Of a stretch of DNA of 64,000 bases, positions 35,406-44,208 are shown piece after piece. The notes below the pieces were generated by a model. That model ran no database searches. It saw only the letters and a list, made by a program, of their open reading frames with translations, and was not told the origin of the DNA. The stretch spans positions 62,001 through 126,000 of the forward strand of contig NZ_SEWG01000006.1 in NCBI RefSeq assembly GCF_004168255.1. Direction: 5' to 3'. A program made the translations under genes and the position numbers. Position 1 is the first letter of the stretch. The number at the start of each line of letters is the position of its first letter. The DNA comes from Mucilaginibacter terrigena. Lineage in GTDB: Bacteria; Bacteroidota; Bacteroidia; Sphingobacteriales; Sphingobacteriaceae.

Positions 35406-35987
35406 TTATTTCATGCTTTTTTGGATCGCTTCAATTTTTGCTAAGTGAGCTTTAACTGTAGGCAATGTTTTGGTAGCAAAAGCCATCAGTTCCATATCCT
35501 TGCAGTTTTTAGAGGCATCTTCTAACATCGATGCTACTTTCTTGTGCCCGTCAACCATGGCGTCAACGTAAGCTTTATCAAAATCATTACCGGTTTTTGC
35601 AGCAAGGTCGGCAGCCATTTTTTGGTGGTCGGCATCCGGCGCGGTTGGTAAGGTGATGTTTTTGGTTTTTGCTATGGCCATTAATTCTTCGTTGGCTTTA
35701 GTATGGTCCATAACCATCATTTCGCCAAACTCTTTTACCTGCGGGTTAGTAGCTTTTTCTGAAGCTAATTTACCGGCGGCAACCTCTGCCATACCTGCGT
35801 TAGCTGCATCGGTTGCAAATTTTGCATCCATAGCGTCAACAGCTATCCCGGTAGATCCATTTGTGGTAGTGTCTTTTACAGCATTTACACTGTCGGCGGT
35901 TTCTTTACTGTCTTTTGCGGCGTTGTTACAGGCCTGGAATGATAGGGCTGCAACAGCCATCATTGCCACTAAACTTAATTTTTTCAT
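35406..35987 (-). CDS. DUF4142 family lipoprotein
   Basis: A 193-residue lipoprotein (lipobox SFQAC, Cys20) with an Asn/Lys/Ala-rich linker and then a helical DUF4142 domain. Seen: DAKFATDAANAGMAEVAAGKLASEKATNPQVKEFGEMMVMDHTKANEEL, followed by DHQKMAADLAAKTGNDFDKAYVDAMVDGHKKV. The His/Glu/Asp pattern is ferritin-like. Family members are outer-membrane or periplasmic proteins of unknown function, often linked to stress. It has its own terminator. Confidence 0.88.
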   Translation of the reverse strand: MKKLSLVAMMAVAALSFQACNNAAKDSKETADSVNAVKDTTTNGSTGIAVDAMDAKFATDAANAGMAEVAAGKLASEKATNPQVKEFGEMMVMDHTKANEELMAIAKTKNITLPTAPDADHQKMAADLAAKTGNDFDKAYVDAMVDGHKKVASMLEDASKNCKDMELMAFATKTLPTVKAHLAKIEAIQKSMK

Positions 35988-36082
35988 TTTATAGGTATTT
36001 TTTAGTTTTTATAGTTAACAAAATTTACTGTAGATAGTTTTATAGCAAGTGGCTTATCCTTCTGTTTAAATTGTGCTTATTA

Positions 36083-36112
36083 TTGTTATACCTTAAAGTT
36101 TTATTATTTTTG
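36083..36112 (+). promoter_or_regulatory. gcvH promoter
   Basis: TTG (36083-36085), a 19-bp spacer and TATTTTTG (36105-36112). Transcription start predicted near 36119, 13 bases before the gcvH ATG. Confidence 0.65.
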
Positions 36113-36131
36113 ACAACATAAATTAAACCAT

Positions 36132-36512
36132 ATGAATTTTCCTGCAGAGTTAAAATACACAAGCGACCACGAGTGGATCAGGGTTGAGGGCGACGAAGCT
36201 TACATCGGTATTACCGAGTTTGCCCAGGGCGAATTAGGCGACATTGTTTACATAGATATTAATACTGTTGGGCAGGATGTTACAAAGGAGTCTGTTTTTG
36301 GCACGGTTGAAGCAGTTAAAACAGTATCTGATTTGTTTATGCCGGTTGACGGAATAATTTTAGAGGTGAACAAAAAACTGGATAGCCAGCCAGAGTTGGT
36401 AAACTCCGACCCATATGGCGATGGCTGGATGGTGAAGATCAAATTGACTAACCCTGCCGACGCGGAAGGCCTATTAGATGCCGATGCTTACAAAAGCGTT
36501 ATCGGACAATAA
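36132..36512 (+). CDS. gcvH: glycine cleavage system H protein
   Basis: The lipoyl carrier that shuttles the aminomethyl group among the P, T and L proteins. The 126 residues are of normal length. Lipoylation is at Lys63 in [13 protein letters not shown], with the typical N-terminal [20 protein letters not shown] and C-terminal [13 protein letters not shown]. The other gcv genes are not in the window. It is followed at 5 bp by a VanZ-like gene. Confidence 0.96.
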   Translation: MNFPAELKYTSDHEWIRVEGDEAYIGITEFAQGELGDIVYIDINTVGQDVTKESVFGTVEAVKTVSDLFMPVDGIILEVNKKLDSQPELVNSDPYGDGWMVKIKLTNPADAEGLLDADAYKSVIGQ

Positions 36513-36517
36513 AGCTG

Positions 36518-36913
36518 ATGAAGGAAACACTAAAATATTACGGGCCTGCTATTTTGTGGGCCCTGTTTATTTTGATACTATGCTGCGTGCCATTTGGTGA
36601 TGTTAGCGGCCCGTCATTGTTCTTCCCGGGGTTTGATAAACTGGTACACTGCGGTTTATTTTTTGTGCTATCCATATTATATTGTTATGGCAGCATCCGC
36701 AAGTGGCAAACACGCAGCATCCGTATAGAGATAGCGATGAAAAATACCATTGTGCTTATTAGCTACGGCGCTTTGATAGAAATGCTGCAAAAGTATGTTT
36801 TCACCTGGCGCAGCGGCGATTGGAACGATCTGCTGGCCGATGCTATTGGTGGGTGTATGGGTATTTTCGGGGTGTTATTAATCAGTAATGCTATCAATCA
36901 TGAAAAAAGTTAA
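36518..36913 (+). CDS. VanZ-like membrane protein
   Basis: A 131-residue membrane protein with four hydrophobic helices. The VanZ pattern is visible: FPGFDKLVHCGLFFVLSILYCYG with a helix-embedded DKxxH, and AMKNTIVLISYGALIEMLQ...RSGDWNDLLADAIGG near the C-terminus. VanZ gives low-level teicoplanin resistance in enterococci, but the role of homologues in Gram-negative Bacteroidota is unknown. It is probably co-transcribed with gcvH and overlaps the next small gene by 14 bp. Confidence 0.85.
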   Translation: MKETLKYYGPAILWALFILILCCVPFGDVSGPSLFFPGFDKLVHCGLFFVLSILYCYGSIRKWQTRSIRIEIAMKNTIVLISYGALIEMLQKYVFTWRSGDWNDLLADAIGGCMGIFGVLLISNAINHEKS

Positions 36914-37037
36914 ACTACTATCGGCCGCGTTATTACTAACCGCCGTTTTTTCTTCATGCGGTTTGTTTAAAAAGGATTGCAACTGTCCGCACTTTGGTAG
37001 CGTAAAGGCTGCTAAAACTTCTATAAAGGCAGTTTAA
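36900..37037 (+). CDS. small lipoprotein (45 aa)
   Basis: ATG 36900 to TAA 37035-37037, overlapping the vanZ-like stop by 14 bp. It has a Lys-rich start, a hydrophobic stretch and a lipobox FSSC (Cys20), leaving a mature peptide of 26 residues with a compact CNCPHFG motif. Position and signal support a real gene. The function is unknown; the Cys-x-Cys-Pro-His could bind metal (inference). Confidence 0.65.
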   Translation: MKKVKLLSAALLLTAVFSSCGLFKKDCNCPHFGSVKAAKTSIKAV

Positions 37038-37086
37038 GATATTTCACCCAAAGACGTAGTTTTTGTTGGGTTTAAATTTCCTTTTC

Positions 37087-37108
37087 TTCGCGTCTCTGCG
37101 TCTTTGCG
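37087..37108. repeat. 'CGCGTCTCTGCGTCTTTGCG' intergenic word
   Basis: A word made of the repeated unit GCGTCTyTGCG, in the gap between the small lipoprotein gene and feoA. This kind of sequence recurs in intergenic DNA of Bacteroidota. The rest of the 170-bp gap is AT-rich and holds the feo promoter. Confidence 0.45.
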
Positions 37109-37157
37109 AGACACTTATCAAACAATAAAACAATTTAACAATCCACCAATTCCCTTA

Positions 37158-37188
37158 TTTGGATTTGTTTTAAATAAGCTTACATTTG
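37158..37188 (+). promoter_or_regulatory. feoAB promoter
   Basis: TTTG (37158-37161), 19 bp, TACATTTG (37181-37188): a perfect consensus. Transcription start near 37195, 13 bases before feoA. The spacer (TTTTAAATAAGCTTA) is AT-rich; a Fur site is plausible but not clear. Confidence 0.75.
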
Positions 37189-37207
37189 TGATCTAAAATT
37201 TACGCAA

Positions 37208-37423
37208 ATGACGCTTGAACAGCTTGGAGTAGGAGAAACAGGGATAGTAAAGGAATTTACCGACCTGGAAATGTCTGTAAAGCTGATGGAAATGGGTTGC
37301 CTGCCCGGCGAATCTGTAAGGGTATCGCGCATAGCCCCCCTTGGCGATCCTATCGCTATCCATGTATCTGGTTACCAGCTAAGTTTGCGCAGATTCGAAG
37401 CATCAACCATAATTTTGCAATAG
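37208..37423 (+). CDS. feoA: ferrous iron transport protein A
   Basis: A 71-residue SH3-like protein. Typical features: LGVGETGIVKEF, LMEMGCLPGESVRVSRIAPLGDPIAIHVSGYQLSLRRFEA. FeoA assists the FeoB Fe(II) transporter at the inner membrane. It lies 9 bp before feoB under one promoter. Confidence 0.95.
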   Translation: MTLEQLGVGETGIVKEFTDLEMSVKLMEMGCLPGESVRVSRIAPLGDPIAIHVSGYQLSLRRFEASTIILQ

Positions 37424-37432
37424 TATTTTCAT

Positions 37433-39547
37433 TTGAAAGCTGATATCAGAGTAGCGCTTGTTGGAAATCCAAACACCGGTAAATCGACACTCTTTAATGC
37501 ACTAACCGGGTTAAATCAAAAAATTGGAAATTTTCCGGGGGTTACTGTTGATAAAAAAATTGGTTACACCCAACTGCCTGACGGCCGTCGCGCCGAAATA
37601 ATCGACCTTCCGGGTACGTACAGCTTATACCCTAAAAGCCGCGACGAATCTATCGTATTTTCGGTACTGGCCGAAAAAGCTACCGAACTTACCCCCGACC
37701 TGGTCATTGTAATTATTGATGCCACCAACCTTAAGCGCAACCTGCTGCTTTACACACAGGTTGCCGATCTAAAGATCCCGGTTATCATCGCCTTAAACAT
37801 GATCGACCTGTCTAAAAAGGCAGGTATCGATATCGATATAAATAAACTGGCTGCAAAGCTTGGGGTGCCTATCGTCCCGGTATCTGCCCGCAAGCTGGAA
37901 GGCATTGGTGAACTAAGAACTGCTATATCTTACGCCAATAAATTTGCTTTGCAGCAGGAAAGCATCGATGTAAAAGGCATAGCGCCCGGCATTATCGAAA
38001 GCATCAGCAAAGAGCATGGTATCGATAACCCATATTTTTCCCTTCAACTGGCCCACCAGCACGAAACCTTAAAGTTTTTAACGCCCGAACAAAGCGAGCG
38101 TATCGAGCAACTGGAAAAGGAACATGGTTTCCATTCACAAAAGGCGCAGGCCACCGAAACTATTGCCCGCTACAACTACATCAACGACCTGCTCTACGAT
38201 ACCGTTAAAACGCCAGTTACCGCGCACGACGAATCCATAAGTAATAAGATAGACAAGATACTTACCCACAGGGTATTTGGTTTCATCATTTTTATAGGGG
38301 TGCTGCTTTTCATGTTCCAGTCGATATTTGCGTGGTCGGAATACCCCATGTCGCTGATTGAAGGCCTGTTTGTTTGGATGGAAGGTGGCTTGCGCAATAT
38401 ATTGCCCGCCGGCCCGCTTGCCGACCTGCTCATCGACGGCGTGGTTGCCGGCCTTAGCGGTGTGCTGGTGTTTATACCGCAGATAGCCATCCTTTTTGCC
38501 TTTATATCCATACTGGAAGATACGGGCTATATGTCGCGCGTTACGTTTATGATGGATAAGATCATGCGTAAGGTTGGCCTTAATGGTAAATCGGTAGTGC
38601 CGCTGATAGGCGGCTTTGCCTGCGCGGTGCCTTCCATCATGAGCACCCGCACCATCGAGAACTGGAAGGATAGGATGATAACCATTATGGTAACACCGCT
38701 GGTGGCCTGCTCGGCCCGTTTACCCGTTTACACTTTATTAATTGCCCTTGTTGTACCCAACCGCAATGTATGGTGGATATTTAACCTGCAGGGCTTAGCC
38801 CTAACGGGGATGTATGTGCTGAGCCTGGTATCGGCTATAATAGTGGCTTATGTAATGAAATTTATACTGAAGGCACGCGAGCGCGGATACTTTATTATGG
38901 AGTTGCCGGTGTACCGTATGCCCCGCTGGAACAACGTGCTTTTTTCGATGTACGAGCGCTCAAAAACATTTGTGCTGGAGGCCGGGAAGGTAATTATCGC
39001 CGTATCGGTGATCCTTTGGGTGCTATCCTCATACGGCCCGGGAGACCGTTTCACCAATATCGAAAAGAAATACCAGCAGCCACAATACACCCAAAGTATG
39101 AAGCCGGATAGCCTGGCAAGGGTGATATCTACCGAGAAGCTCGAAAACTCTTACGCCGGTGTGTTAGGCCATGTAATAGAACCGGTTATTAAACCCATCG
39201 GGTTCGACTGGAAGATAGGGATAGCGCTGATCACCTCGTTTGCCGCCCGCGAAGTATTTGTAGGCACCATGGCCACCATTTACAGTGTTGATGGCGATGC
39301 CGATAGGATAGATTCCGTACAGGATAAAATGCGCAATGCCAAAAATCCCAATACCGGCGGCCCGGTGTTTACGCTGGCAGTGGCGTTTTCATTAATGATG
39401 TTTTACGCCTTTGCCATGCAGTGCGCCAGCACCGTGGCTGTAGTGTACCGCGAAACCAAAGACTGGCGCTGGCCCGCCGCACAGTTTGTGTATATGACCG
39501 TGCTGGCTTACGGGGCGGCGTTTTTGGTGTATAATTTATTGAAGTAA
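37433..39547 (+). CDS. feoB: ferrous iron transporter FeoB
   Basis: Fe(II) uptake GTPase of the inner membrane, 704 residues. The N-terminal G domain has GNPNTGKST (Walker A, about 10-18), NFPGVTVDKK (switch I), DLPGTYSL (G3) and ALNMID (G4). A helical spacer follows, then about eight membrane helices with the core VPLIGGFACAVPSIMSTRT and a second Gate motif near ITSFAAREVFVGTMATIYSV. The start is TTG 37433. No feoC follows. A 15-base perfect palindrome (TATCGAAATTCGATA, 39548-39562) lies right after the stop. Confidence 0.96.
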   Translation: MKADIRVALVGNPNTGKSTLFNALTGLNQKIGNFPGVTVDKKIGYTQLPDGRRAEIIDLPGTYSLYPKSRDESIVFSVLAEKATELTPDLVIVIIDATNLKRNLLLYTQVADLKIPVIIALNMIDLSKKAGIDIDINKLAAKLGVPIVPVSARKLEGIGELRTAISYANKFALQQESIDVKGIAPGIIESISKEHGIDNPYFSLQLAHQHETLKFLTPEQSERIEQLEKEHGFHSQKAQATETIARYNYINDLLYDTVKTPVTAHDESISNKIDKILTHRVFGFIIFIGVLLFMFQSIFAWSEYPMSLIEGLFVWMEGGLRNILPAGPLADLLIDGVVAGLSGVLVFIPQIAILFAFISILEDTGYMSRVTFMMDKIMRKVGLNGKSVVPLIGGFACAVPSIMSTRTIENWKDRMITIMVTPLVACSARLPVYTLLIALVVPNRNVWWIFNLQGLALTGMYVLSLVSAIIVAYVMKFILKARERGYFIMELPVYRMPRWNNVLFSMYERSKTFVLEAGKVIIAVSVILWVLSSYGPGDRFTNIEKKYQQPQYTQSMKPDSLARVISTEKLENSYAGVLGHVIEPVIKPIGFDWKIGIALITSFAAREVFVGTMATIYSVDGDADRIDSVQDKMRNAKNPNTGGPVFTLAVAFSLMMFYAFAMQCASTVAVVYRETKDWRWPAAQFVYMTVLAYGAAFLVYNLLK

Positions 39548-39615
39548 TATCGAAATTCGATACCGAATGATGAACCAATTAAATGTTGATCACTGAAGCT
39601 ATGAATAAACATAAA

Positions 39616-40497
39616 TCAGAATGTATTCCTGACAGAATTGGAAAATTTGAAGCCTAATTCATGGCCTTTTTTTCTTGTCAAGGAAACATAAAGTGAGTCT
39701 GCTTCTTTCGTAGTACAGCCATAATTTTCCATACGATCAAATAAAAAGTATTTTTCGAAAATAGTTTTCTTGCCATCAATGCCATCAGTATAAGCCAATG
39801 AAATGTAATAGGCTGTTCCACTATCAAAAAAAATGTCTTTCGGAGCGTTAATAAGCACCTCCAAATACGCTTGATTATTAATAGTCCAATTTAGTTTAGG
39901 AAAGGTGCTCGAATAAAATTTATTAAATTGATGATTATATGCGCAAAGTTTAGTATTTAACATTATTGCCGGTCGCTTCCCAGTATTTAAAACTGTAAAC
40001 AAACAAGTCCTTTTAACAGAATCGTACTTTGCCTTAATTATCATGAAAACGGGCCTGGCATCGTAGTAGGCTTGTTTATTAACAAGAATTTGTGCTTGCA
40101 ATTGTAGTTTAGCCAGATTAGCTTGTGCTTGAATTGCCTTCAATTGCTCTTTATTGATAGAATCTTGGAGGGAGTTCCTTTTCTCTTGACTCTTAAATCG
40201 TTGTTCAGAGATCAAAGAATCTCGTTTTCTGTTATCCTCAAGTAACGCGTTAGTGGATTTACTATCTGCAGAATCAGTCTTTCTTTGATTAAGACTTGTT
40301 GTGAATTGCCTTTGAGCTAAATTAAGTTGCTTGCCGCTTTCTGACAAACTTCTGTAGGAAAAATAAGATGTAGTAACCAAGGTCACAACGGTAATTACAA
40401 CCAAGCCGGAATTTATTAGAAATTGGGCATATTCAGAGTTGTTTTTAACCCATGTTTTTAAAGATGAATAACTGTTACGACGAGGCCGATTTGACAT
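39616..40497 (-). CDS. unknown membrane-anchored coiled-coil protein
   Basis: A 293-residue protein with one membrane helix (about 27-46), a long charged helical stretch rich in Gln, Lys, Ser and Asp (about 50-145) likely to form a coiled coil, and a C-terminal beta-rich domain (about 150-290) with FTVLNTGKRPAIMLNTKL. The base composition is clearly AT-richer than its neighbours and codon use looks different, suggesting transfer. I know no family for it. It is flanked by feoB (convergent) and a SprT-like gene (divergent). Confidence 0.7.
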   Translation of the reverse strand: MSNRPRRNSYSSLKTWVKNNSEYAQFLINSGLVVITVVTLVTTSYFSYRSLSESGKQLNLAQRQFTTSLNQRKTDSADSKSTNALLEDNRKRDSLISEQRFKSQEKRNSLQDSINKEQLKAIQAQANLAKLQLQAQILVNKQAYYDARPVFMIIKAKYDSVKRTCLFTVLNTGKRPAIMLNTKLCAYNHQFNKFYSSTFPKLNWTINNQAYLEVLINAPKDIFFDSGTAYYISLAYTDGIDGKKTIFEKYFLFDRMENYGCTTKEADSLYVSLTRKKGHELGFKFSNSVRNTF

Positions 40498-40635
40498 AAT
40501 TTTAAATTTGTTCCATACACACCATTCTTAACCTTCAAGCAATCAGCCAAAGAGCTGGTTTATCTGTTATTATAAATGTACTTATCTTAATTTATTATAA
40601 AGAATTCAAATCATTTATAAGATTATTAAAACCGC

Positions 40636-40643
40636 TATCTTTG
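40636..40643 (+). promoter_or_regulatory. -7 box of the SprT-like gene
   Basis: TATCTTTG, full match to TAnnTTTG, with a weak TTTA at the -33 distance (18 bp). Transcription start near 40650 supports TTG 40658 as the gene start. Confidence 0.5.
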
Positions 40644-40657
40644 GGTAGAGGTAAAAA

Positions 40658-41272
40658 TTGGATAAAGTAACAGTATTAGCACAGTATCTTCCGCCTGATG
40701 CGGCGCCGCTTATTGGCCGCTGGATAGATTACTTTAAATGTGAGTTTAAAATTTCGCGCAACCGCGGCACCAAGTTTGGCGACTACCGCGCGCCGCACTT
40801 GGGCAAGGGACACCGCATCTCCGTAAATTTCGACCTTAACCCTTACGCTTTTTTGGTGACCACTGTACACGAGTTTGCACACCTGCACACCTGGAACGAG
40901 CACAAGCATAAAGCAAAGCCGCACGGCACCGAGTGGAAGAATAATTTTAAGAAGATGATGCAGCCGTTTTTTGAAAAGGAAGTATTCCCGCCGGATGTAA
41001 AACAGGCTATTACCAGCTACCTGAATAACCCGGCCGCCTCAAGCTGTTCAGACCTTACCCTGTACCGCTCGCTGCGTAAATACGATGCGCCGAAGGAATC
41101 TGTGCATACGGTAGAAAAACTCCCGTTAAAGGCCTTATTTAAACTAAAGGACGGCCGCATCTTCCGCAAGGAAGAAAAATTGCGCAAGCGTTATAAATGT
41201 GTGGAGATAAGCACCAAACGCATTTACCTGTTTAGCCCAGTAGCCGAAGTAGAAGTAATGCCGGAGGCTTAA
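40658..41272 (+). CDS. SprT-like zinc metalloprotease domain protein
   Basis: A 204-residue protein with the SprT-like domain in its first half. The zinc site is HEFAH (His71, Glu72, His75) with a probable third ligand His89 in KPHGTEW. The C-terminal part (about 100-204) is basic and may bind nucleic acid or an extra metal. The start codon is TTG 40658, placed directly after the promoter box. SprT-like proteins include eukaryotic Spartan, which cuts DNA-protein crosslinks; the bacterial role is less clear. Confidence 0.85.
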   Translation: MDKVTVLAQYLPPDAAPLIGRWIDYFKCEFKISRNRGTKFGDYRAPHLGKGHRISVNFDLNPYAFLVTTVHEFAHLHTWNEHKHKAKPHGTEWKNNFKKMMQPFFEKEVFPPDVKQAITSYLNNPAASSCSDLTLYRSLRKYDAPKESVHTVEKLPLKALFKLKDGRIFRKEEKLRKRYKCVEISTKRIYLFSPVAEVEVMPEA

Positions 41273-41283
41273 TTATAGTAACC

Positions 41284-42471
41284 TTACCAAACCCTGCACA
41301 AAAGCCCTTTCAGATATTCCCCCTCAGGGAAGGATGCCCTAACGGGATGGTCTTCGGGTTGGTGGAACTGGTAAACAAACTGTACCTGTTTACCCGCATC
41401 AAGTGCGGCCCAGGCAAGCACCTGTTTAAAAGTTTCCATATCCATAGCGCCCGAGCACGAGAAAGTAGCCAGCAGGCCGCCGCTGTTTAGCAATTGCATA
41501 CCCAAACGGTTTAGATCTTTATACGCCCGCGATGCCCTGTCGAGCGCCGAGCGCGATGGCGCGTACTTTGGCGGGTCGAGTACGATAATATCAAACATTT
41601 CCCCATCCTCCCTGAATTTGCGGAGTTGCGCGTTCACGTCAGATTTAATGGCGCTGTGCGCCGTTCCTTCAAATTGATTAATGCGGATGTTCTCTTCAAG
41701 CGTTTCCAGCGCCAGCGCCGAGCTATCCACGCTGGTAACCGATGCCGCGCCGCTTTTTAATGCGTTTAAGGTAAAACCGCCGGTATAGCTAAAGCAGTCC
41801 AGCATTTTTTTGTCTTTGGCATAAGTTGCCAATAACAGGCGGTTGTAGCGCTGGTCGCAATAAAAGCCCGATTTCTGGCCTTCGGCGATATTGATACCGT
41901 AGCTGATGCCATTCTCTTTCACCATTACCAGTTCGGGCGGGTGGGTGCCGGCTAATAATACATTGGTAGTTTCCAAACCCTCGTGCGAGCGGGAGGTGGC
42001 ATCACTTTTATCAAAAACACTTTCGGGTTTTAGTAAGGTGTTTAGTTCATCTATAATAACCGGCATAGCGTTTTGCATGCCCGATGTTAGTATTTGTACC
42101 GCCAAATGGCCGGCATATTTATCTACTATCAAACCGGGCAGGTAGTCGGATTCGCTGAAGATCAGCCTGCAGGTATCGGTGCTGCCATCTGCCAAAATAT
42201 GCGCGCGGCCGGCAACGGCAACACGTACTTTATCACGGAACCAGTTATCATCAACAGCAATATTCTCGTCCCATTCCAGCAAACGCACCGCCACACGCGA
42301 TCGATCGTTATAAAAACCAAAGGCAAGGAAATCTTTCTTGCTATCCAGCAGGCGAATGATGTCGCCATTGGCCGGTTTGCCTTTAACTGTCTCTATCGCT
42401 CCCGAAAACACCCAGGGGTGTTTGTGCAGTACCGCTTTCTCCTTGCCTTTCTTTAATATAACGTCGATCAT
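41284..42471 (-). CDS. class I SAM-dependent rRNA methyltransferase (RlmI-like)
   Basis: A 395-residue enzyme with an N-terminal PUA domain (about 1-80: KKGKEKAVLHKHPWVFSGAIETVKG...) and a Rossmann methyltransferase. Motif I is LDCFSYTGGFTLNALKSGAASVTSVDSS, and the catalytic motif is VLDPPKYAPSRSALDRASRAYKDLN. It resembles RlmI, which makes 5-methylcytosine at position 1962 of 23S rRNA. The exact target is inferred from the family. It converges on the SprT-like gene with an 11-bp gap. Confidence 0.9.
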   Translation of the reverse strand: MIDVILKKGKEKAVLHKHPWVFSGAIETVKGKPANGDIIRLLDSKKDFLAFGFYNDRSRVAVRLLEWDENIAVDDNWFRDKVRVAVAGRAHILADGSTDTCRLIFSESDYLPGLIVDKYAGHLAVQILTSGMQNAMPVIIDELNTLLKPESVFDKSDATSRSHEGLETTNVLLAGTHPPELVMVKENGISYGINIAEGQKSGFYCDQRYNRLLLATYAKDKKMLDCFSYTGGFTLNALKSGAASVTSVDSSALALETLEENIRINQFEGTAHSAIKSDVNAQLRKFREDGEMFDIIVLDPPKYAPSRSALDRASRAYKDLNRLGMQLLNSGGLLATFSCSGAMDMETFKQVLAWAALDAGKQVQFVYQFHQPEDHPVRASFPEGEYLKGLLCRVW

Positions 42472-42585
42472 AGCTGCAAAGGTAATAATATCGTGCGTGT
42501 GCTTTTTAGCATCGTTATAAATAACACATCCGTTTGATTTTTATGTTATTAAACTGGTAAATTCACGCTTACAAAGCCTTCTATT

Positions 42586-43230
42586 ATGGAAAACGAAAAG
42601 TTTGGTATGGATGCCCGGCAGCAAACGGACCTGAAAGACCCATCGCGCCGGAGTTTTATAAAGCAATCCTCATTATTAACTGCTGTGGCTTTAACCCCCG
42701 CAACGGCCTTAAAAGCGGCAGAAGACCACCTGGATGAGCAAATTGCCGGTGTGCTGGAAAAGCTGCCTTTACGCATGGAAGTGAATGGCGAAATGCATAA
42801 CCTATCGGTTGAACCACGCGCTACGCTCCTTGATATTCTTCGCGAAGAAATGGACCTTACGGGCACCAAAAAAGGCTGCGACCACGGTCAGTGCGGCGCG
42901 TGCACGGTACACGTGGACGGGCAGCGGGTAAATTCGTGCCTTACGCTTGGGATAATGGTTAACGGTAAAAAAGTAACCACCATTGAAGGGCTGGCCAAAG
43001 GTGATGTGCTGCACCCCATGCAGGAGGCTTTTTTAAAACACGACGGTTTCCAATGCGGGTACTGCACGCCGGGGCAGATCATGTCGGCAGTGGCTTGTAT
43101 CAACGAGGGGCACGCCAACTCTGAAGGAGAGATAAGGGAATATATGAGTGGTAATATTTGCCGCTGCGGTGCCTACCCAAATATTGTTAACGCCATAATG
43201 GATGTAAAGAACGGGGGGATGGAAGCATGA
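42586..43230 (+). CDS. paoA: aldehyde oxidoreductase 2Fe-2S subunit (Tat-exported)
   Basis: The 214-residue iron-sulfur subunit of a xanthine oxidase-family enzyme. A twin-arginine signal is visible (SRRSFIKQSSLLTAVAL, about 21-37), so the folded complex is exported to the periplasm. The plant-type cluster is CDHGQCGACTVHVDG, and the second is CGYCTPGQIMS with CRCGAYPNI. Size and order match E. coli PaoABC, which oxidises aromatic aldehydes. It is the first gene of three, overlapping the next by 4 bp. Confidence 0.88.
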   Translation: MENEKFGMDARQQTDLKDPSRRSFIKQSSLLTAVALTPATALKAAEDHLDEQIAGVLEKLPLRMEVNGEMHNLSVEPRATLLDILREEMDLTGTKKGCDHGQCGACTVHVDGQRVNSCLTLGIMVNGKKVTTIEGLAKGDVLHPMQEAFLKHDGFQCGYCTPGQIMSAVACINEGHANSEGEIREYMSGNICRCGAYPNIVNAIMDVKNGGMEA

Positions 43231-44207
43231 AACAGTTTCAATATGTTAAGGCAAGCAGTAACGCGGGCGTGATAACCGCTATCAGCAAACCCGGCACCAA
43301 AATAATAGCAGGCGGCACCAATCTGGTCGACCTGATGAAACGGGGCGTAACTGCGCCGGACAGGCTGGTTGATATTACCCATCTGCCGCTAAAAAGCATA
43401 AACATAACCGGTAAAGGTTTACATATAGGGGCGCTTGCCCTGAACAGTGTTGTAGCCGAAAACGCACTTGTTGTTGAAAAGCACCCGCTGTTAGCTATGG
43501 CGCTAAAAGCCGGCGCATCGCCGCAATTGCGTAATATGGCAACCGTTGGCGGTAATATGATGCAGCGCACCCGCTGTACATATTTTTATGATACGGCTAT
43601 GCCCTGCAATAAGCGTGCGCCGGGCACAGGTTGCGGCGCAATAGGCGGCATTAACCGTATGCACGCCATATTTGGCACCAGCTCAAAATGTATTGCCGTG
43701 CACCCAAGTGATATGTGTGTGGCTTTAGCTGCGCTGGATGCTACCGTTATAATTGCAGGCCCGAAGGGGCAACGAACCTTGCAATTTACCGAATTCCACC
43801 GTTTACCGGGCGAGCACCCTGAATTGGACAACCACCTGGCAACGGGGGAAATGATACTATCGGTAGAGATCCCTGATAATAACTTTGCTAAAAACAGCTA
43901 CTATTTAAAAGTACGCGACAGGCAATCATACGCTTTCGCGCTGGTATCTGTAGCGGCGGCATTAGATATACAGAACGGTGTGATCCGGGGCGCACGTTTA
44001 GCAATGGGTGGTGTGGCGCATAAGCCATGGCGTTTGTTTGAAGTTGAGAAATCACTCATTGGCAAAAAACCTACAGAAGAAAATTTCGCGCAGGCGGCGC
44101 AGCTTGCCATGCAGGGCGCTAAAGCATATGAGTATAATGCATTTAAATTAAAACTTGCCCCGGCTACTATTGCCGAGGCGCTAAAACACGCCTCGGGCTT
44201 AGTTTAA
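43227..44207 (+). CDS. paoB: aldehyde oxidoreductase FAD-binding subunit
   Basis: The 326-residue FAD subunit. FAD motifs: KIIAGGTNLVDLMKRG (about 29-44) and PQLRNMATVGGNMMQRTRC. Like E. coli PaoB it carries an inserted Cys cluster (CTYFYDTAMPCNKRAPGTGC), expected to hold an extra [4Fe-4S] cluster. It has no signal peptide and probably travels with PaoA through Tat. Its start overlaps paoA (ATGA) and its stop is 1 bp before paoC. Confidence 0.9.
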   Translation: MKQFQYVKASSNAGVITAISKPGTKIIAGGTNLVDLMKRGVTAPDRLVDITHLPLKSINITGKGLHIGALALNSVVAENALVVEKHPLLAMALKAGASPQLRNMATVGGNMMQRTRCTYFYDTAMPCNKRAPGTGCGAIGGINRMHAIFGTSSKCIAVHPSDMCVALAALDATVIIAGPKGQRTLQFTEFHRLPGEHPELDNHLATGEMILSVEIPDNNFAKNSYYLKVRDRQSYAFALVSVAAALDIQNGVIRGARLAMGGVAHKPWRLFEVEKSLIGKKPTEENFAQAAQLAMQGAKAYEYNAFKLKLAPATIAEALKHASGLV

Positions 44208-44208
44208 T

